Positions 1-8,015 of a DNA stretch of 51,509 bases are shown here, piece by piece; the first letter of the stretch is position 1; each line of letters opens with the position of its first letter. The stretch comes from Pseudomonas faucium (lineage in GTDB: Bacteria; Pseudomonadota; Gammaproteobacteria; Pseudomonadales; Pseudomonadaceae). The notes beneath the pieces are model-generated. The model worked only from the letters and a program-made list of their open reading frames with translations, was not told the origin of the DNA and ran no database searches. The stretch spans positions 130,413 through 181,921 of the forward strand of contig NZ_BQIP01000011.1 of the NCBI RefSeq assembly GCF_021602585.1, in the 5' to 3' direction. Position numbers and translations under genes: made by a program.

Positions 1-471
1 GCCCTGGCCGTGGCCAAGGCGCTCAAGGCCGTTGTCGACAAGGAACAGCCGCAGCTGGTCATCCTCGGCAAGCAGGCCATCGACAGTGACAACAACCAGA
101 CCGGCCAGATGCTGGCGGCGCTGACCGGCTTCGCCCAGGGCACCTTCGCCTCCAAGGTCGAGGTAGCGGGCGACAAGCTGAACGTCACCCGTGAAATCGA
201 TGGCGGCCTGCAGACTGTTGCGCTGAACCTGCCGGCGATCGTCACCACCGACCTGCGCCTGAACGAGCCACGCTACGCGTCGCTGCCGAACATCATGAAG
301 GCCAAGAAGAAGCCGCTGGAAACGCTGACTGCGGATGCGCTGGGCGTATCGCTCACGTCCACCAACAAGACCTTGAAGGTCGAAGCGCCAGCTGCCCGCA
401 GCGCGGGTATCAAGGTCAAGTCGGTGGCCGAACTGGTCGAGAAGCTGAAGAACGAAGCGAAGGTGATCTGA
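1..471 (+). CDS. etfB: Electron transfer flavoprotein subunit beta, 3' part
   Basis: This is the last 156 codons of etfB; the start lies left of the window (ETF-beta is usually about 249 residues, so roughly the first 90 are missing). The reading frame is open from base 1, so the GTG at position 10 is an internal codon. ETF-beta forms the cytoplasmic ETF heterodimer with ETF-alpha. The dimer collects electrons from acyl-CoA and other flavin dehydrogenases and passes them to ETF:ubiquinone oxidoreductase. The segments [19 protein letters not shown] and [20 protein letters not shown] are typical of the family, as is the lysine-rich KAKKKP stretch. The stop codon TGA directly abuts the etfA ATG, so the two subunits are translated from one message. 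The link to the acyl-CoA dehydrogenase at 36934 is functional inference only. Confidence 0.96.
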   Translation, partial: ALAVAKALKAVVDKEQPQLVILGKQAIDSDNNQTGQMLAALTGFAQGTFASKVEVAGDKLNVTREIDGGLQTVALNLPAIVTTDLRLNEPRYASLPNIMKAKKKPLETLTADALGVSLTSTNKTLKVEAPAARSAGIKVKSVAELVEKLKNEAKVI

Positions 472-1413
472 ATGACTGTCCTGGTTGTCGCTGACCTTCT
501 ACAAGGTCCTGAAAACGCCGCCGTTGCCCCGGCTACCCTGAACACTGTTGCCGCAGCCGCCAAGATCGGTGGCGATATCCACGTGCTGGTCGCAGGCCAG
601 AACGTCGGTGGCGTCGCCGAATCCGCAGCCAAGATCGCGGGCGTGGCCAAGGTGCTGGTGGCCGATAATGCTGCCTACGCCCACGCCCTGCCGGAAAACG
701 TCGCCCCGCTGATCGTCGAGCTGGCCAAGGGTTACAGCCACGTGCTGGCACCGGCTACCAGCAACGGCAAGAACATCTTGCCGCGCGTTGCCGCACTGCT
801 GGACGTCGACCAGATCTCCGAGATCATCTCGGTGGAATCGGCCGACACCTTCAAGCGCCCGATCTACGCCGGTAACGCCATTGCCACCGTGCAATCGAGC
901 GCTGCGGTCAAGGTCATCACCGTGCGTACCACCGGCTTCGATGCCGTGCCCGCAGAAGGGGGAGCGGCTGCGGTCGAAGCCATCGCGGCTGCCCATGACG
1001 CGGGCCAATCGGCGTTCGTCGCCGAACAGCTGGCCCAGTCCGACCGCCCGGATCTGAGCGCCGCCAAGGTCGTCGTTTCCGGCGGCCGTGGCCTGGGCAA
1101 CGGTGACAACTTCAAGCACCTGTACAGCCTGGCCGACAAGCTCGGCGCTGCCGTGGGTGCCTCGCGCGCTGCGGTCGACGCAGGCTTCGTGCCCAACGAC
1201 ATGCAGGTCGGCCAGACCGGCAAGATCGTTGCGCCACAGCTGTACATCGCCGTCGGTATCTCCGGCGCGATCCAGCATCTGGCCGGCATGAAGGACTCCA
1301 AGGTGATCGTTGCGATCAACAAGGATGAAGAGGCGCCGATCTTCCAGGTGGCGGATTACGGGCTGGTGGGTGATCTGTTCGAGGCTGTGCCGCAGTTGCA
1401 AGAGCTGCTTTGA
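472..1413 (+). CDS. etfA: Electron transfer flavoprotein subunit alpha
   Basis: Complete 313-residue ETF-alpha, the usual length. The N-terminal half is the Rossmann-like domain shared with ETF-beta. The C-terminal half is the FAD-binding domain, with the family signature [14 protein letters not shown] near residues 202-215, [15 protein letters not shown] near 229-243, and the FAD-binding stretch [20 protein letters not shown] followed by [20 protein letters not shown]. The protein carries the redox-active FAD of the heterodimer. It starts on the ATG immediately after the etfB stop with no spacer, which implies translational coupling and 1:1 synthesis. A REP palindrome follows 10 bases after the stop. 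Confidence 0.97.
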   Translation: MTVLVVADLLQGPENAAVAPATLNTVAAAAKIGGDIHVLVAGQNVGGVAESAAKIAGVAKVLVADNAAYAHALPENVAPLIVELAKGYSHVLAPATSNGKNILPRVAALLDVDQISEIISVESADTFKRPIYAGNAIATVQSSAAVKVITVRTTGFDAVPAEGGAAAVEAIAAAHDAGQSAFVAEQLAQSDRPDLSAAKVVVSGGRGLGNGDNFKHLYSLADKLGAAVGASRAAVDAGFVPNDMQVGQTGKIVAPQLYIAVGISGAIQHLAGMKDSKVIVAINKDEEAPIFQVADYGLVGDLFEAVPQLQELL

Positions 1414-1423
1414 CGCAACTGGC

Positions 1424-1452
1424 CCCATCGCCGGCAAGCCGGCTCCCACAGG
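1424..1452. repeat. REP-type palindrome after etfA
   Basis: The sequence CCCATCGCCGGC AAGCCGGCTCCCACAGG contains the palindrome GCCGGCAAGCCGGC and the CCCACA tail of the Pseudomonas REP family. The same element recurs at 3930, 4026, 24660, 24720, 51213 and 51253. This copy is single, just downstream of etfA, where REPs often stabilise or end transcripts. Confidence 0.85.
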
Positions 1453-1493
1453 GATAGGACCGATTTCAAAACCTGCGATGGGGCAACCCACAC

Positions 1494-1508
1494 AATAACA
1501 ACAAGAGG
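1494..1508 (+). promoter_or_regulatory. Shine-Dalgarno overlapped by an AANAANAA (Hfq/Crc-type) motif
   Basis: AATAACAACAAG at 1494-1505 runs directly into the Shine-Dalgarno sequence AAGAGG (1503-1508), nine bases before the porin ATG. A-rich AANAANAA runs at the ribosome-binding site are the known target of Hfq-Crc in Pseudomonas catabolite repression, and sugar-uptake porins are expected targets. The motif is seen; the regulation is inferred. Confidence 0.6.
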
Positions 1509-1517
1509 CCACACACC

Positions 1518-2876
1518 ATGAAACACGCTGATTTGCGCGGCGGGCACCGCTGCACCTGGCTCAAAGGCATTGCGTTTTCCAGCCTGGCCCTGGCGGGGAG
1601 CCAGGCTGCCCAGGCGGCGGGGGTGTTCGACCCGAACGCAGCGGGCATGACCGGTGACTGGGGCGGCGTTCGCAACGAACTGCTGGAGCAGGGCTACGAC
1701 CTCACCCTCGATTACGTCGGCGAGCTGGGCTACAACGCCCATGGCGGTTACGACCAGGATCACACCGCGCGCTGGAGCGGCCAGTTCACCCTCGGCGCCA
1801 AGCTCGACCTGCAGAAGATCCTGGGCTGGGAAGACGCCACCTTCAAGCTGGCCATCACCGAGCGCGAAGGCCGCAATATCTCCAACGACCGCATCAGCGA
1901 CCCGCGCGCGCCGATGTACTCGTCCAACCAGGAAGTCTGGGGGCGAGGGCAGACCTGGCGGTTGACCCAGATGTGGATCAGCAAGTCGTTCCTGGCGCGC
2001 AAGCTCGACCTCAAGTTCGGCCGCTTCGGTGAAGGCGAGGACTTCAACAGCTTCCCCTGCGATTTCCAGAACCTGGCCCTGTGCGGCTCGCAGATGGGCA
2101 ACTGGGCCGGCGCCAACACCTGGTACAACTGGCCGATCGCGCAGTGGGGCGCGCGGGTCAAGTACCAGCTGACGCCGCAGCTGTTCGCCCAGGTCGGGGT
2201 GTTCGAGCACAACCCGTCGCTGCTGGAAACCGGCAACGGCTTCAAGCTCAACTTCAGTGGCGGCAAGGGCGTGATCCTGCCTGTGGAGCTGGTCTGGCAG
2301 CCCACCTTCAGGCAGTTGCCGGGCGAGTACCGGGTCGGCGCCTACTACAGCAGCGCCGACGCCGCCGACGTGCACAGCCGCGAAACCCCGGGCGATGTGA
2401 ACAGCCCGCTGCGCAGCCGCGACAGCAAGTATGGTTACTGGTTGGTCGCCCAGCAGCAGGTGACAGCCCATGCAGGTGACCCGCAGCGCGGCCTGTCGCT
2501 GTTCGCCAACGTCACCGTGCCGGACCGGGAAACCAGCCAGGTCGGGCACTTCATTCAGGCCGGGCTCACCTACAAGGGCCTGTTCGACGCCCGCCCGCAG
2601 GACGATATCGGCGTTGGCGTGGCGCGTATCCATACCAACTCGCGCTACCGCGACAACCAGCGCCTGGTCAACGCGGCCAACCAGCAGAGCGACTACGACA
2701 ACCCCGGCTATCAACCCCTGCAGGGCAACGAATACGACGCCGAGCTGTACTACGGCATCCACGCCACCCGCTGGCTGGTGATCCGCCCGAACCTGCAGTA
2801 TGTGCGCGATCCGGGCGGGGTCAGCCAGGTGGATGATGCATGGGTGCTGGGGGTGAAGGTGCAGAGCAGCTTCTAG
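1518..2876 (+). CDS. oprB: OprB-family carbohydrate-selective outer-membrane porin
   Basis: 452-residue porin of the OprB family, which forms trimeric 16-stranded beta-barrels for diffusion of glucose and other sugars. Residues 1 to about 34 form a signal peptide with a hydrophobic core (FSSLALAGSQAAQA) and a likely cut before AGVFDP. The mature start contains MTGDWGGVRNELLEQGYDLT, the diagnostic OprB N-terminus, followed by amphipathic strands rich in aromatic residues. The last residue is phenylalanine (QSSF), the usual outer-membrane assembly signal. The ATG lies nine bases after AAGAGG. The gene converges on the DyP peroxidase gene with only six bases between the stops and no terminator hairpin. 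Pseudomonads often carry several OprB paralogues, so the exact sugar is not known. Confidence 0.92.
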   Translation: MKHADLRGGHRCTWLKGIAFSSLALAGSQAAQAAGVFDPNAAGMTGDWGGVRNELLEQGYDLTLDYVGELGYNAHGGYDQDHTARWSGQFTLGAKLDLQKILGWEDATFKLAITEREGRNISNDRISDPRAPMYSSNQEVWGRGQTWRLTQMWISKSFLARKLDLKFGRFGEGEDFNSFPCDFQNLALCGSQMGNWAGANTWYNWPIAQWGARVKYQLTPQLFAQVGVFEHNPSLLETGNGFKLNFSGGKGVILPVELVWQPTFRQLPGEYRVGAYYSSADAADVHSRETPGDVNSPLRSRDSKYGYWLVAQQQVTAHAGDPQRGLSLFANVTVPDRETSQVGHFIQAGLTYKGLFDARPQDDIGVGVARIHTNSRYRDNQRLVNAANQQSDYDNPGYQPLQGNEYDAELYYGIHATRWLVIRPNLQYVRDPGGVSQVDDAWVLGVKVQSSF

Positions 2877-2882
2877 TGAGGC

Positions 2883-3836
2883 TCAGTGGCCGGGTGCGGC
2901 GTCAGCTTCGGCCGCCACCGCATCGAGGAACGTGGTGGTGGGCACGAAAAACAGGCTGCCCGTGACCGCGCGGCTGACATCCAGCAAACGGTCATAGTTG
3001 CCTGGCGGGTTGCCCACGAACATGTTCTGCAGCATGCGCTCGGTGCGCGCAGGCGAGCGCGCGTAGCCGATGAAGTAGGTACCGAACTCGCCTTTGCCAA
3101 CGTCACCGAACGGCATGTTGTCGCGCAGGATTTCCAGGTCTTCGCCGTTTTCTTCGATGCTGGTCAGGGCGTTGTGGGCGTAGCTGGGTTTTTCGTCGTC
3201 GGTCAGCTCGATGTCGGAGAGCTTTTTCCGGCCGATGATCTTTTCCTGCTGTTCGACGGGGATCGCATTCCACTTGTCCATGTCGTGCAGGTATTTCTGC
3301 ACGATCACATAACTGCCGCCCTTGAAGGCGGGGTCTTCGTCGCCAACCAGGGTGGCTTGGGCTGCGGCTTTGGCCACGGGGTTTTCGGTGCCGTCGACGA
3401 AGCCCAGCAGGTCGCGGTTATCGTAGAACTTGAAGCCCTGCACCGAGTCGACCACGGTCACGGCGTCGCGCAGGCGCGCCATGATGTGGGTGGCCAGTTC
3501 GAAGCACAGGTCCAGGCGTGTGGCGCGGATGTGGAAGAGCAAATCGCCAGGCGTTGCCGGCGCATGGTGCACCCCGCTGATTTCGCGAAAAGGATGCAGC
3601 GCTTGCGGCCGCGGGGCGCCGAACAGGCGGTCCCAGGCTTGCGAGCCCACGCCCATGACGCACGACAGCCCGCCATCGGGGGTGCGAAAACCCACGCCGC
3701 GCACGAGGGAGGAAAGGTCGGCACACACCCCGCGCACGGTGGTTTCGCAGGGCATTTCGGGGTTGATCGAGACCACCAGGAAGATGGCGGCAGACGTGAG
3801 TTGGGCTTCGACAGCCTGGGGCGTTATGGAGGTCAC
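2883..3836 (-). CDS. DyP-type heme peroxidase (class B)
   Basis: 317-residue dye-decolourising peroxidase, counted from a GTG start with a well-placed AAGGAG six bases upstream (3842-3847). The open frame extends further 5' to 4079, but that part reads through a REP element and is not coding. The DyP signature GFVDG is at residues 145-149 with distal Asp148. The proximal heme ligand is likely His221 (PSYAH) and the distal Arg is Arg238 (ILRDNMPFG). This set has the same spacing as in Rhodococcus DypB. These enzymes use H2O2 to oxidise dyes, Mn(II) and phenolics. No signal peptide is seen, so it is cytoplasmic or packed in an encapsulin; no encapsulin gene is present here. The C-terminal segment GSLFFVPTTTFLDAV is also typical. 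Confidence 0.94.
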   Translation of the reverse strand: MTSITPQAVEAQLTSAAIFLVVSINPEMPCETTVRGVCADLSSLVRGVGFRTPDGGLSCVMGVGSQAWDRLFGAPRPQALHPFREISGVHHAPATPGDLLFHIRATRLDLCFELATHIMARLRDAVTVVDSVQGFKFYDNRDLLGFVDGTENPVAKAAAQATLVGDEDPAFKGGSYVIVQKYLHDMDKWNAIPVEQQEKIIGRKKLSDIELTDDEKPSYAHNALTSIEENGEDLEILRDNMPFGDVGKGEFGTYFIGYARSPARTERMLQNMFVGNPPGNYDRLLDVSRAVTGSLFFVPTTTFLDAVAAEADAAPGH

Positions 3837-3929
3837 CTTGGCTCCTTGGTTGCGATGCGTGCGTGAACGCTGACAGCCACAGAGAATAGGAGCGAATGCG
3901 CAGGCTGTCAGCCCGGGGGCCGCTGTGGG

Positions 3930-4051
3930 CCCATCGCCGGCCAGTCGGCTCCCACAGGCCGGGCACCTTCCCTGGACTGCCCCAAGGGTTGGGATCGGTG
4001 TCCAACTTCTTGGAGGCACTCCATCCCTGTGGGAGCCGGCTTGCCGGCGAT
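3930..4051. repeat. Inverted pair of REP palindromes
   Basis: Two REP elements face each other: CCCATCGCCGGCCAGTCGGC... at 3930-3958 (slightly degenerate) and the reverse orientation CCTGTGGGAGCCGGCTTGCC... at 4026-4051. They lie between the 5' end of the DyP gene and the 3' end of the formate/nitrite channel gene, where a paired BIME could form a large hairpin. Confidence 0.82.
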
Positions 4052-4075
4052 CCAGGGCGCAGCCCTGGCCTTCAA

Positions 4076-4864
4076 TCACTGGGCGGTAGGTTGTTCCGTG
4101 GCCACAGCACCATAGGAGGCGTAATACGCCAACCCCACGAAAATCGCCCCACCGACCGCATTCCCCAGAAACACCGCCGACAGGTTCTCAAGCAGCTGCC
4201 CCACGCTCAGGTACCCGGCAAAGATCGCCGCCGGGATCAGGAACATGTTCGCCACCACGTGCTGAAAACCAATGGCGACGAAGGCCATGATCGGGAACCA
4301 GATGCCGAGGATCTTGCCGCTCATTTCCCGGCTGGCATACGACAGCCACACCGCCAGGCACACCAGCCAGTTGCAGCCGATGCCGGACACGAACGCCTGC
4401 AGGAAGCTGGCGTTGACCTTGCTGGTGGCGCCCGCCAGGGTCTTGCCCAGGTACGGCCCTTCGGTCAGCCCGAGCAGGTGGCCGAAAAAGTAGGCGACGA
4501 ACAGCGCACCGAGCAGGTTGGCCAGCGTCACCCAGGCCCAGTTGCGCGCCACCGCCCAGGGCCGGATACGCCCGGCGAACATCGCCAGCGGCAGGCTCAT
4601 CATGTTGCCGGTGAGCAGCTCGCCGCCGGCCAGGATCACCAGGATCAGGCCGATGGGAAACACCGCCGCCCCCAGCAACGTGCCAAACGAGGCCCACTGC
4701 GCCGGGATCATGGTGCTGACGTGGATGGCCAGGAGAAAGCCCAGCGAAATGAACGCCCCGGCCAGAAAGCCGAGGATCAAGGTGGCGCGGATGGGCAGGT
4801 GGGCTTTTTTGCTGCCGGCTTCGATGGCCAGCTCGGTGATGCGGGAGGGGGTATTTACGGACAT
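4076..4864 (-). CDS. Formate/nitrite transporter (FNT) family channel
   Basis: 262-residue membrane protein of the FNT family (FocA, NirC, HSC), pentameric channels that pass small monovalent anions such as formate, nitrite or hydrosulfide. About six hydrophobic segments are visible. Family marks are LVILAGGELLTGNMM in the second segment, GIGCNWLVCLAVWLS in the middle, and the pore-lining GFQHVVANMFLIPAA with the central His. The frame is open upstream to 4963. I chose the ATG at 4864 (MSVNTPSRITEL) because the extra residues are proline/arginine rich and unlike the family; its Shine-Dalgarno is weak. Two perfect 15-bp inverted repeats lie 86-135 bp upstream (4950 and 4985) and suggest specific control. 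No formate dehydrogenase or nitrite reductase gene is nearby to name the ion. Confidence 0.92.
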   Translation of the reverse strand: MSVNTPSRITELAIEAGSKKAHLPIRATLILGFLAGAFISLGFLLAIHVSTMIPAQWASFGTLLGAAVFPIGLILVILAGGELLTGNMMSLPLAMFAGRIRPWAVARNWAWVTLANLLGALFVAYFFGHLLGLTEGPYLGKTLAGATSKVNASFLQAFVSGIGCNWLVCLAVWLSYASREMSGKILGIWFPIMAFVAIGFQHVVANMFLIPAAIFAGYLSVGQLLENLSAVFLGNAVGGAIFVGLAYYASYGAVATEQPTAQ

Positions 4865-4949
4865 CTCGACAACTCTAACGCAAGGACGGCGGCAACGCCG
4901 TGGGAGGGGCAAGGCAATTTCAAGAAGGGGCGGCACGTTAATGAGGCAA

Positions 4950-4964
4950 TTTGACGCAGTCAAA
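4950..4964. promoter_or_regulatory. Perfect inverted repeat TTTGAC-GCA-GTCAAA upstream of the FNT gene
   Basis: Six-base arms with a three-base spacer, perfect. It resembles an FNR/Anr box (TTGAT-N4-ATCAA), but the TTGA and TCAA cores are separated by five bases rather than six. It is therefore not a standard Anr site, and the binding protein is unknown. Confidence 0.45.
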
Positions 4965-4984
4965 TCGATAGGCTGGATGATCTG

Positions 4985-4999
4985 ATAGATGACATCTAT
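4985..4999. promoter_or_regulatory. Perfect inverted repeat ATAGAT-GAC-ATCTAT upstream of the FNT gene
   Basis: A second perfect 6-3-6 inverted repeat, centred 35 bp from the first. The identical geometry of the two dyads favours real operators over chance. GntR-type regulators often use short dyads of this kind, but no regulator gene is adjacent. Confidence 0.45.
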
Positions 5000-5035
5000 G
5001 AAGGTGCTTTAATCAAGCGAGACGCACTATTTCAG

Positions 5036-5077
5036 CAGGCTTCCCGAAAAGCGTATCAGGCCAATACGGGAAGCCTG
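5036..5077. repeat. Hairpin-forming inverted repeat after the MFS gene
   Basis: CAGGCTTCCCG (5036-5046) and CGGGAAGCCTG (5067-5077) form an 11-bp perfect stem with a 20-base loop, 23 bases beyond the stop of the minus-strand MFS gene. No T-tract follows, so it is more likely an mRNA 3'-end stabiliser or Rho-dependent end than an intrinsic terminator. Confidence 0.6.
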
Positions 5078-5099
5078 GCAGGCTGCGGTGATTTCGCCG

Positions 5100-6347
5100 T
5101 TAGGTCATCTGTGTCGCGGTTGCCGCCGCAGGCTTCGGCGCGCGCGGTTGGCGCATCAGCGCCGGGCCGAAGATGGCCAGCGGCACGAGCAGCAGCATCG
5201 GGAAGTACAGCAGCATGTCGATGCCGAAGGTGCTGACCACGTAGGCGATCGCCGCCGGGCCGAGCAACATGCCCGAGTAGCCGATGCAGTTGACGATGCC
5301 GATGTTGCGCCCGGCATTGGCCGGGTCCTTGCGCCCGGCGCTGGAGAGCATCAGCGGCGCCACGCAGGCAAGGCCGAGGCCGAACAGGGCGAAGCCGACG
5401 ATGCCCGCCGCCTGGGTCTGGAACAGCACGGTGATGGCAAGGCCGGTGATGGCCAGGCATGCGCTGATGAACACCATGCGCGCAGGCCCCACCCACGCGG
5501 CGAAGCGGTCACCGACCAGGCGGGCGAAGAACTCAGCGCCCGTGAACACCGACACGGCAAAGCCGGCATTCGCCGCGCTGCTGCCCAGCACCCGGCGCCC
5601 GTACTCCTGGCCCCAGTCGGCCACCGTGCCTTCACCGACCATGCTGCCCAGCAACAGCACGCCGAAGCCGATCATCAGCAGCACCACCGCGCTGGACGAA
5701 CGGCCACTGGCCGATGCCTGCCGTTCGGCCTGGCTGTGTTCCACCACTTCATGCTTTTCCAGCATGAAGTAACCGACCGCGATGCCGATGATCACGGCCA
5801 GGCCGCCCAGCACTGCGAAAGGCACGGTGGCGCTTTCGCTGTACCTGGCGGCGAACAGGCTGCCGACCATGCCCAGCAGGAAACCGCCCAGCGCGTAGGC
5901 GGCGTGGAAGGAGGTCATGATCGAGCGCTGGTAGAAGCGCTCGACCTGCACCCCGTGGGTGTTGAAGGCCGTGTCGGTGGCCCCGCGCAGCAACCCCAGC
6001 AGCACGCCGAAGCACAGCGCGAAGTTGAAGTCGGTGGTAAAGCCCAGGGGGATGATCGACAGCGGGTAGGCGATGGCGGTGGCGAGGATCACCCGCTTGG
6101 CACCAAAGCGGTCGAGAAACAGGCCCACCAGAAACGAGCCGGCGGCGCTGCCCACGCCGATGCCGAAGGCGATCATGCCGAAGTTGGCATCGCCCAGGTC
6201 GCCGCTCAGGCCCATGTGGTGGCGGAAGGCGGAAACGCCGGTGGACCAGATGTACAGCATGGCGCCGATCATCATGAAACCCGCGAAGGTGGCGATTCTG
6301 GCTCTGCGGATCCGTGGAGTGACGAGGCTATTGTCGATGTTGTTCAT
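5100..6347 (-). CDS. MFS transporter, last gene of module A
   Basis: 415-residue major-facilitator protein with about 12 hydrophobic segments and a charged central loop (near residues 200-225, EKHEVVEHSQAERQASASGR). The inter-helix motif LFLDRFGAKRVILA matches MFS motif A (GxLaDrxGrkxxl). The motif GEGTVADWGQEYGRR resembles the YbjJ-like subgroup. ATG at 6347 with AGGAA upstream. It is the promoter-distal gene of the minus-strand set ThuA, ThDP enzyme, GMC oxidoreductase and MFS, separated from the GMC gene by 53 bases, so it probably imports the substrate or exports a product of that set. The substrate cannot be read from the sequence. Module B carries a second carrier of the same general type. 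Confidence 0.88.
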   Translation of the reverse strand: MNNIDNSLVTPRIRRARIATFAGFMMIGAMLYIWSTGVSAFRHHMGLSGDLGDANFGMIAFGIGVGSAAGSFLVGLFLDRFGAKRVILATAIAYPLSIIPLGFTTDFNFALCFGVLLGLLRGATDTAFNTHGVQVERFYQRSIMTSFHAAYALGGFLLGMVGSLFAARYSESATVPFAVLGGLAVIIGIAVGYFMLEKHEVVEHSQAERQASASGRSSSAVVLLMIGFGVLLLGSMVGEGTVADWGQEYGRRVLGSSAANAGFAVSVFTGAEFFARLVGDRFAAWVGPARMVFISACLAITGLAITVLFQTQAAGIVGFALFGLGLACVAPLMLSSAGRKDPANAGRNIGIVNCIGYSGMLLGPAAIAYVVSTFGIDMLLYFPMLLLVPLAIFGPALMRQPRAPKPAAATATQMT

Positions 6348-6400
6348 GTTTTAACAAATTCCTGTCAGCGCAAGGGCGGCATCCCCATGGGGATGCCGGG

Positions 6401-7993
6401 TCAGTGGAAGTGGGCGGCGACGCGCAAGGCGTTGGCAGCGATGGTCAGGGCTGGGTTGACCGCGGCCGAGGAGGGGAACGACGAGCTGTCGACGATCCAC
6501 ACGTTGTCCAGGTCATGCATCTTGCAGTGGGCATCCACCACGCTGCTGGCCGGGTCGTGGCCCATCACCGCGGTGCCGCACTGGTGCGAGTTGGTGGCGA
6601 TGCCCATGCGTTCGGTCAGCACCAGCGGGTAGCCGGCCTGCTTCATCAGCGCGCGGGTGCGTTCGACCAGGCGCTGGTGGGCACTGAGGTTGTTGGGGGT
6701 CCAGTGCACCTTGATGGCATCGCGCTCGGCGTCGTATTCGATGCGGTTGTCGCGGGTGGGGATGTCTTCGGAGGTCAGGTACAGGTCCACGCTGTGCCCG
6801 GTGATGTAGCGCGAGACGATTTTCGGCAGCCACGGGCGCATCGGGCTGATCATCGGCTCGCGGATCTTGCCGAGCATCTGCACGTTGCCCAGCGGGAAGC
6901 TATTGCCGGCACCTGCCGAGTACCAGTCGTTGATCGCCAGGGTCTTCTGGAACTTCACCGGGTTGCGCCGGCGCGGGTCCACGGCAAGCATGAAGGTACT
7001 GTTGTGCACCATGTAGTTTCGTCCCAGCTGGTCCGAGCGGTTGCCCAGTCCATTGGGGTGATGGGGGTTGCGCGAGCGCAGCAGCAGGGCGGCGCTGTTG
7101 ACCGCGCCGCAGGCGAGGGCGATGCGCTGCGCGACGATCCTGACCGGCTTGCCGTTTTTCGTGGCGTGCGCCTCGGTGACCCGGGTGCCGTCGCTCGAGG
7201 TGTGCAATGTATCAACCTTCGTGCCAACCAGCAGCCTTGCACCGCCTTGCAGCGCCGGGCGCAGGGCCGACACCTCGGCATCGCCCTTGGCATCCAGCAG
7301 GCACGGGTAGCCGTCGCAGGTGGCGCACAGCACGCAGGCGCGGTCGGTGCCGTAATCCACCGCGGCGGGCATTACGAAAGGTGACAGGCCGGCGCGCCTC
7401 ATCGCCGCCTCCAAGGGCAGCAGCGCGGCGTCGTGCTGCAGGCCGGGCCACGGGTAGGGCTGGGAGCGCCAGGGGTCGGTCGGGTCTTGCCCGGCATTGC
7501 CATGCACCTTGTACAGCGCCTCGGCCTGGCAGTAGAACGGCTCCAGTTCGGCGTAGCTGATCGGCCAGGCCGGGGCGATGCCCTCGGCGTGCTGCACGGC
7601 GGCGAAGTCCACCTCGCGAAAGCGCGGCAGCATGGCGCCATAGAACTTGGTGTTGCCGCCCACGTAATAGAACACGCCGGGGCTGAACGGCTGGTCGTGG
7701 CGGTCCAGCCAGGGTTCGGCATTGCGGTAGCGGCCCTGGCCGAACACCGCCTCGGGGCTCCAGTTCTCGGTCTCGCGGGGCAGGAAATCGCCGCGTTCGA
7801 CAATCAGTACGTCCAGCCCCTTGGCGACCAGGGCATGGGCGAAGGTCGACCCGCCCATGCCCGATCCTATGATCAGCACGTCGCAGGTCAGGGTGGCGTT
7901 TTCATCAGGCTCGACTGTCGAGGTGGCGCGCCGGCGAACCGGCGCTCCTTGCGACAGGGCGTGCGCTGAATGAGTGTTGGCTTGGTTACTCAT
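6401..7993 (-). CDS. GMC-family FAD oxidoreductase with a cysteine-rich insert
   Basis: 530-residue glucose-methanol-choline oxidoreductase. A 35-residue hydrophilic leader precedes the Rossmann FAD motif GSGMGGSTFAHAL (residues 43-48 carry GxGxxG), ending in IVERG. The C-terminal GMC domain holds NSHQCGTAVMG near residue 470 and the closing VDSSSFPSSAAVNPALT near residue 500, whose Asn is the usual FAD-side catalytic position. Unusual is CVLCATCDGYPC near residues 217-228, four cysteines in twelve residues, which could bind a metal or iron-sulfur cluster or form disulfides. Family members oxidise alcohols, polyols or sugars. It lies 22 bases after the ThDP enzyme gene in the same operon. No gluconate-dehydrogenase-like small subunit or cytochrome subunit is nearby. 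Confidence 0.9.
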   Translation of the reverse strand: MSNQANTHSAHALSQGAPVRRRATSTVEPDENATLTCDVLIIGSGMGGSTFAHALVAKGLDVLIVERGDFLPRETENWSPEAVFGQGRYRNAEPWLDRHDQPFSPGVFYYVGGNTKFYGAMLPRFREVDFAAVQHAEGIAPAWPISYAELEPFYCQAEALYKVHGNAGQDPTDPWRSQPYPWPGLQHDAALLPLEAAMRRAGLSPFVMPAAVDYGTDRACVLCATCDGYPCLLDAKGDAEVSALRPALQGGARLLVGTKVDTLHTSSDGTRVTEAHATKNGKPVRIVAQRIALACGAVNSAALLLRSRNPHHPNGLGNRSDQLGRNYMVHNSTFMLAVDPRRRNPVKFQKTLAINDWYSAGAGNSFPLGNVQMLGKIREPMISPMRPWLPKIVSRYITGHSVDLYLTSEDIPTRDNRIEYDAERDAIKVHWTPNNLSAHQRLVERTRALMKQAGYPLVLTERMGIATNSHQCGTAVMGHDPASSVVDAHCKMHDLDNVWIVDSSSFPSSAAVNPALTIAANALRVAAHFH

Positions 7994-8015
7994 CGCTTGC
8001 AGGCCTTCGCGGTGG

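Noticed and set aside
1356-2762. Long minus-strand open frame opposite the porin gene (468 codons)
   Set aside because: Composition is that of an antisense shadow of GC-rich codons; no ribosome site, no family pattern, and the porin on the other strand is certain. The same holds for the long frames opposite the kinase gene (28193-30334), acyl-CoA synthetase (38057-40270) and ABC operon (46780-51287).
3837-4079. N-terminal extension of the DyP gene to 4079
   Set aside because: The extra part translates a REP pair, while the GTG at 3836 has AAGGAG at the right distance and gives the normal protein length.
4952-4958. Fourth TGACGCA box (module B type) within the FNT dyad
   Set aside because: Only one heptamer is present, without the 7-3-7 pair or the -35 context.
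4950-4964. Anr/FNR box at the FNT promoter
   Set aside because: TTGA and TCAA are five, not six, bases apart. The dyad is reported as of unknown function.
5036-5077. Intrinsic terminator of the MFS gene
   Set aside because: Strong stem but a 20-base loop and no T-tract; recorded as an inverted repeat.
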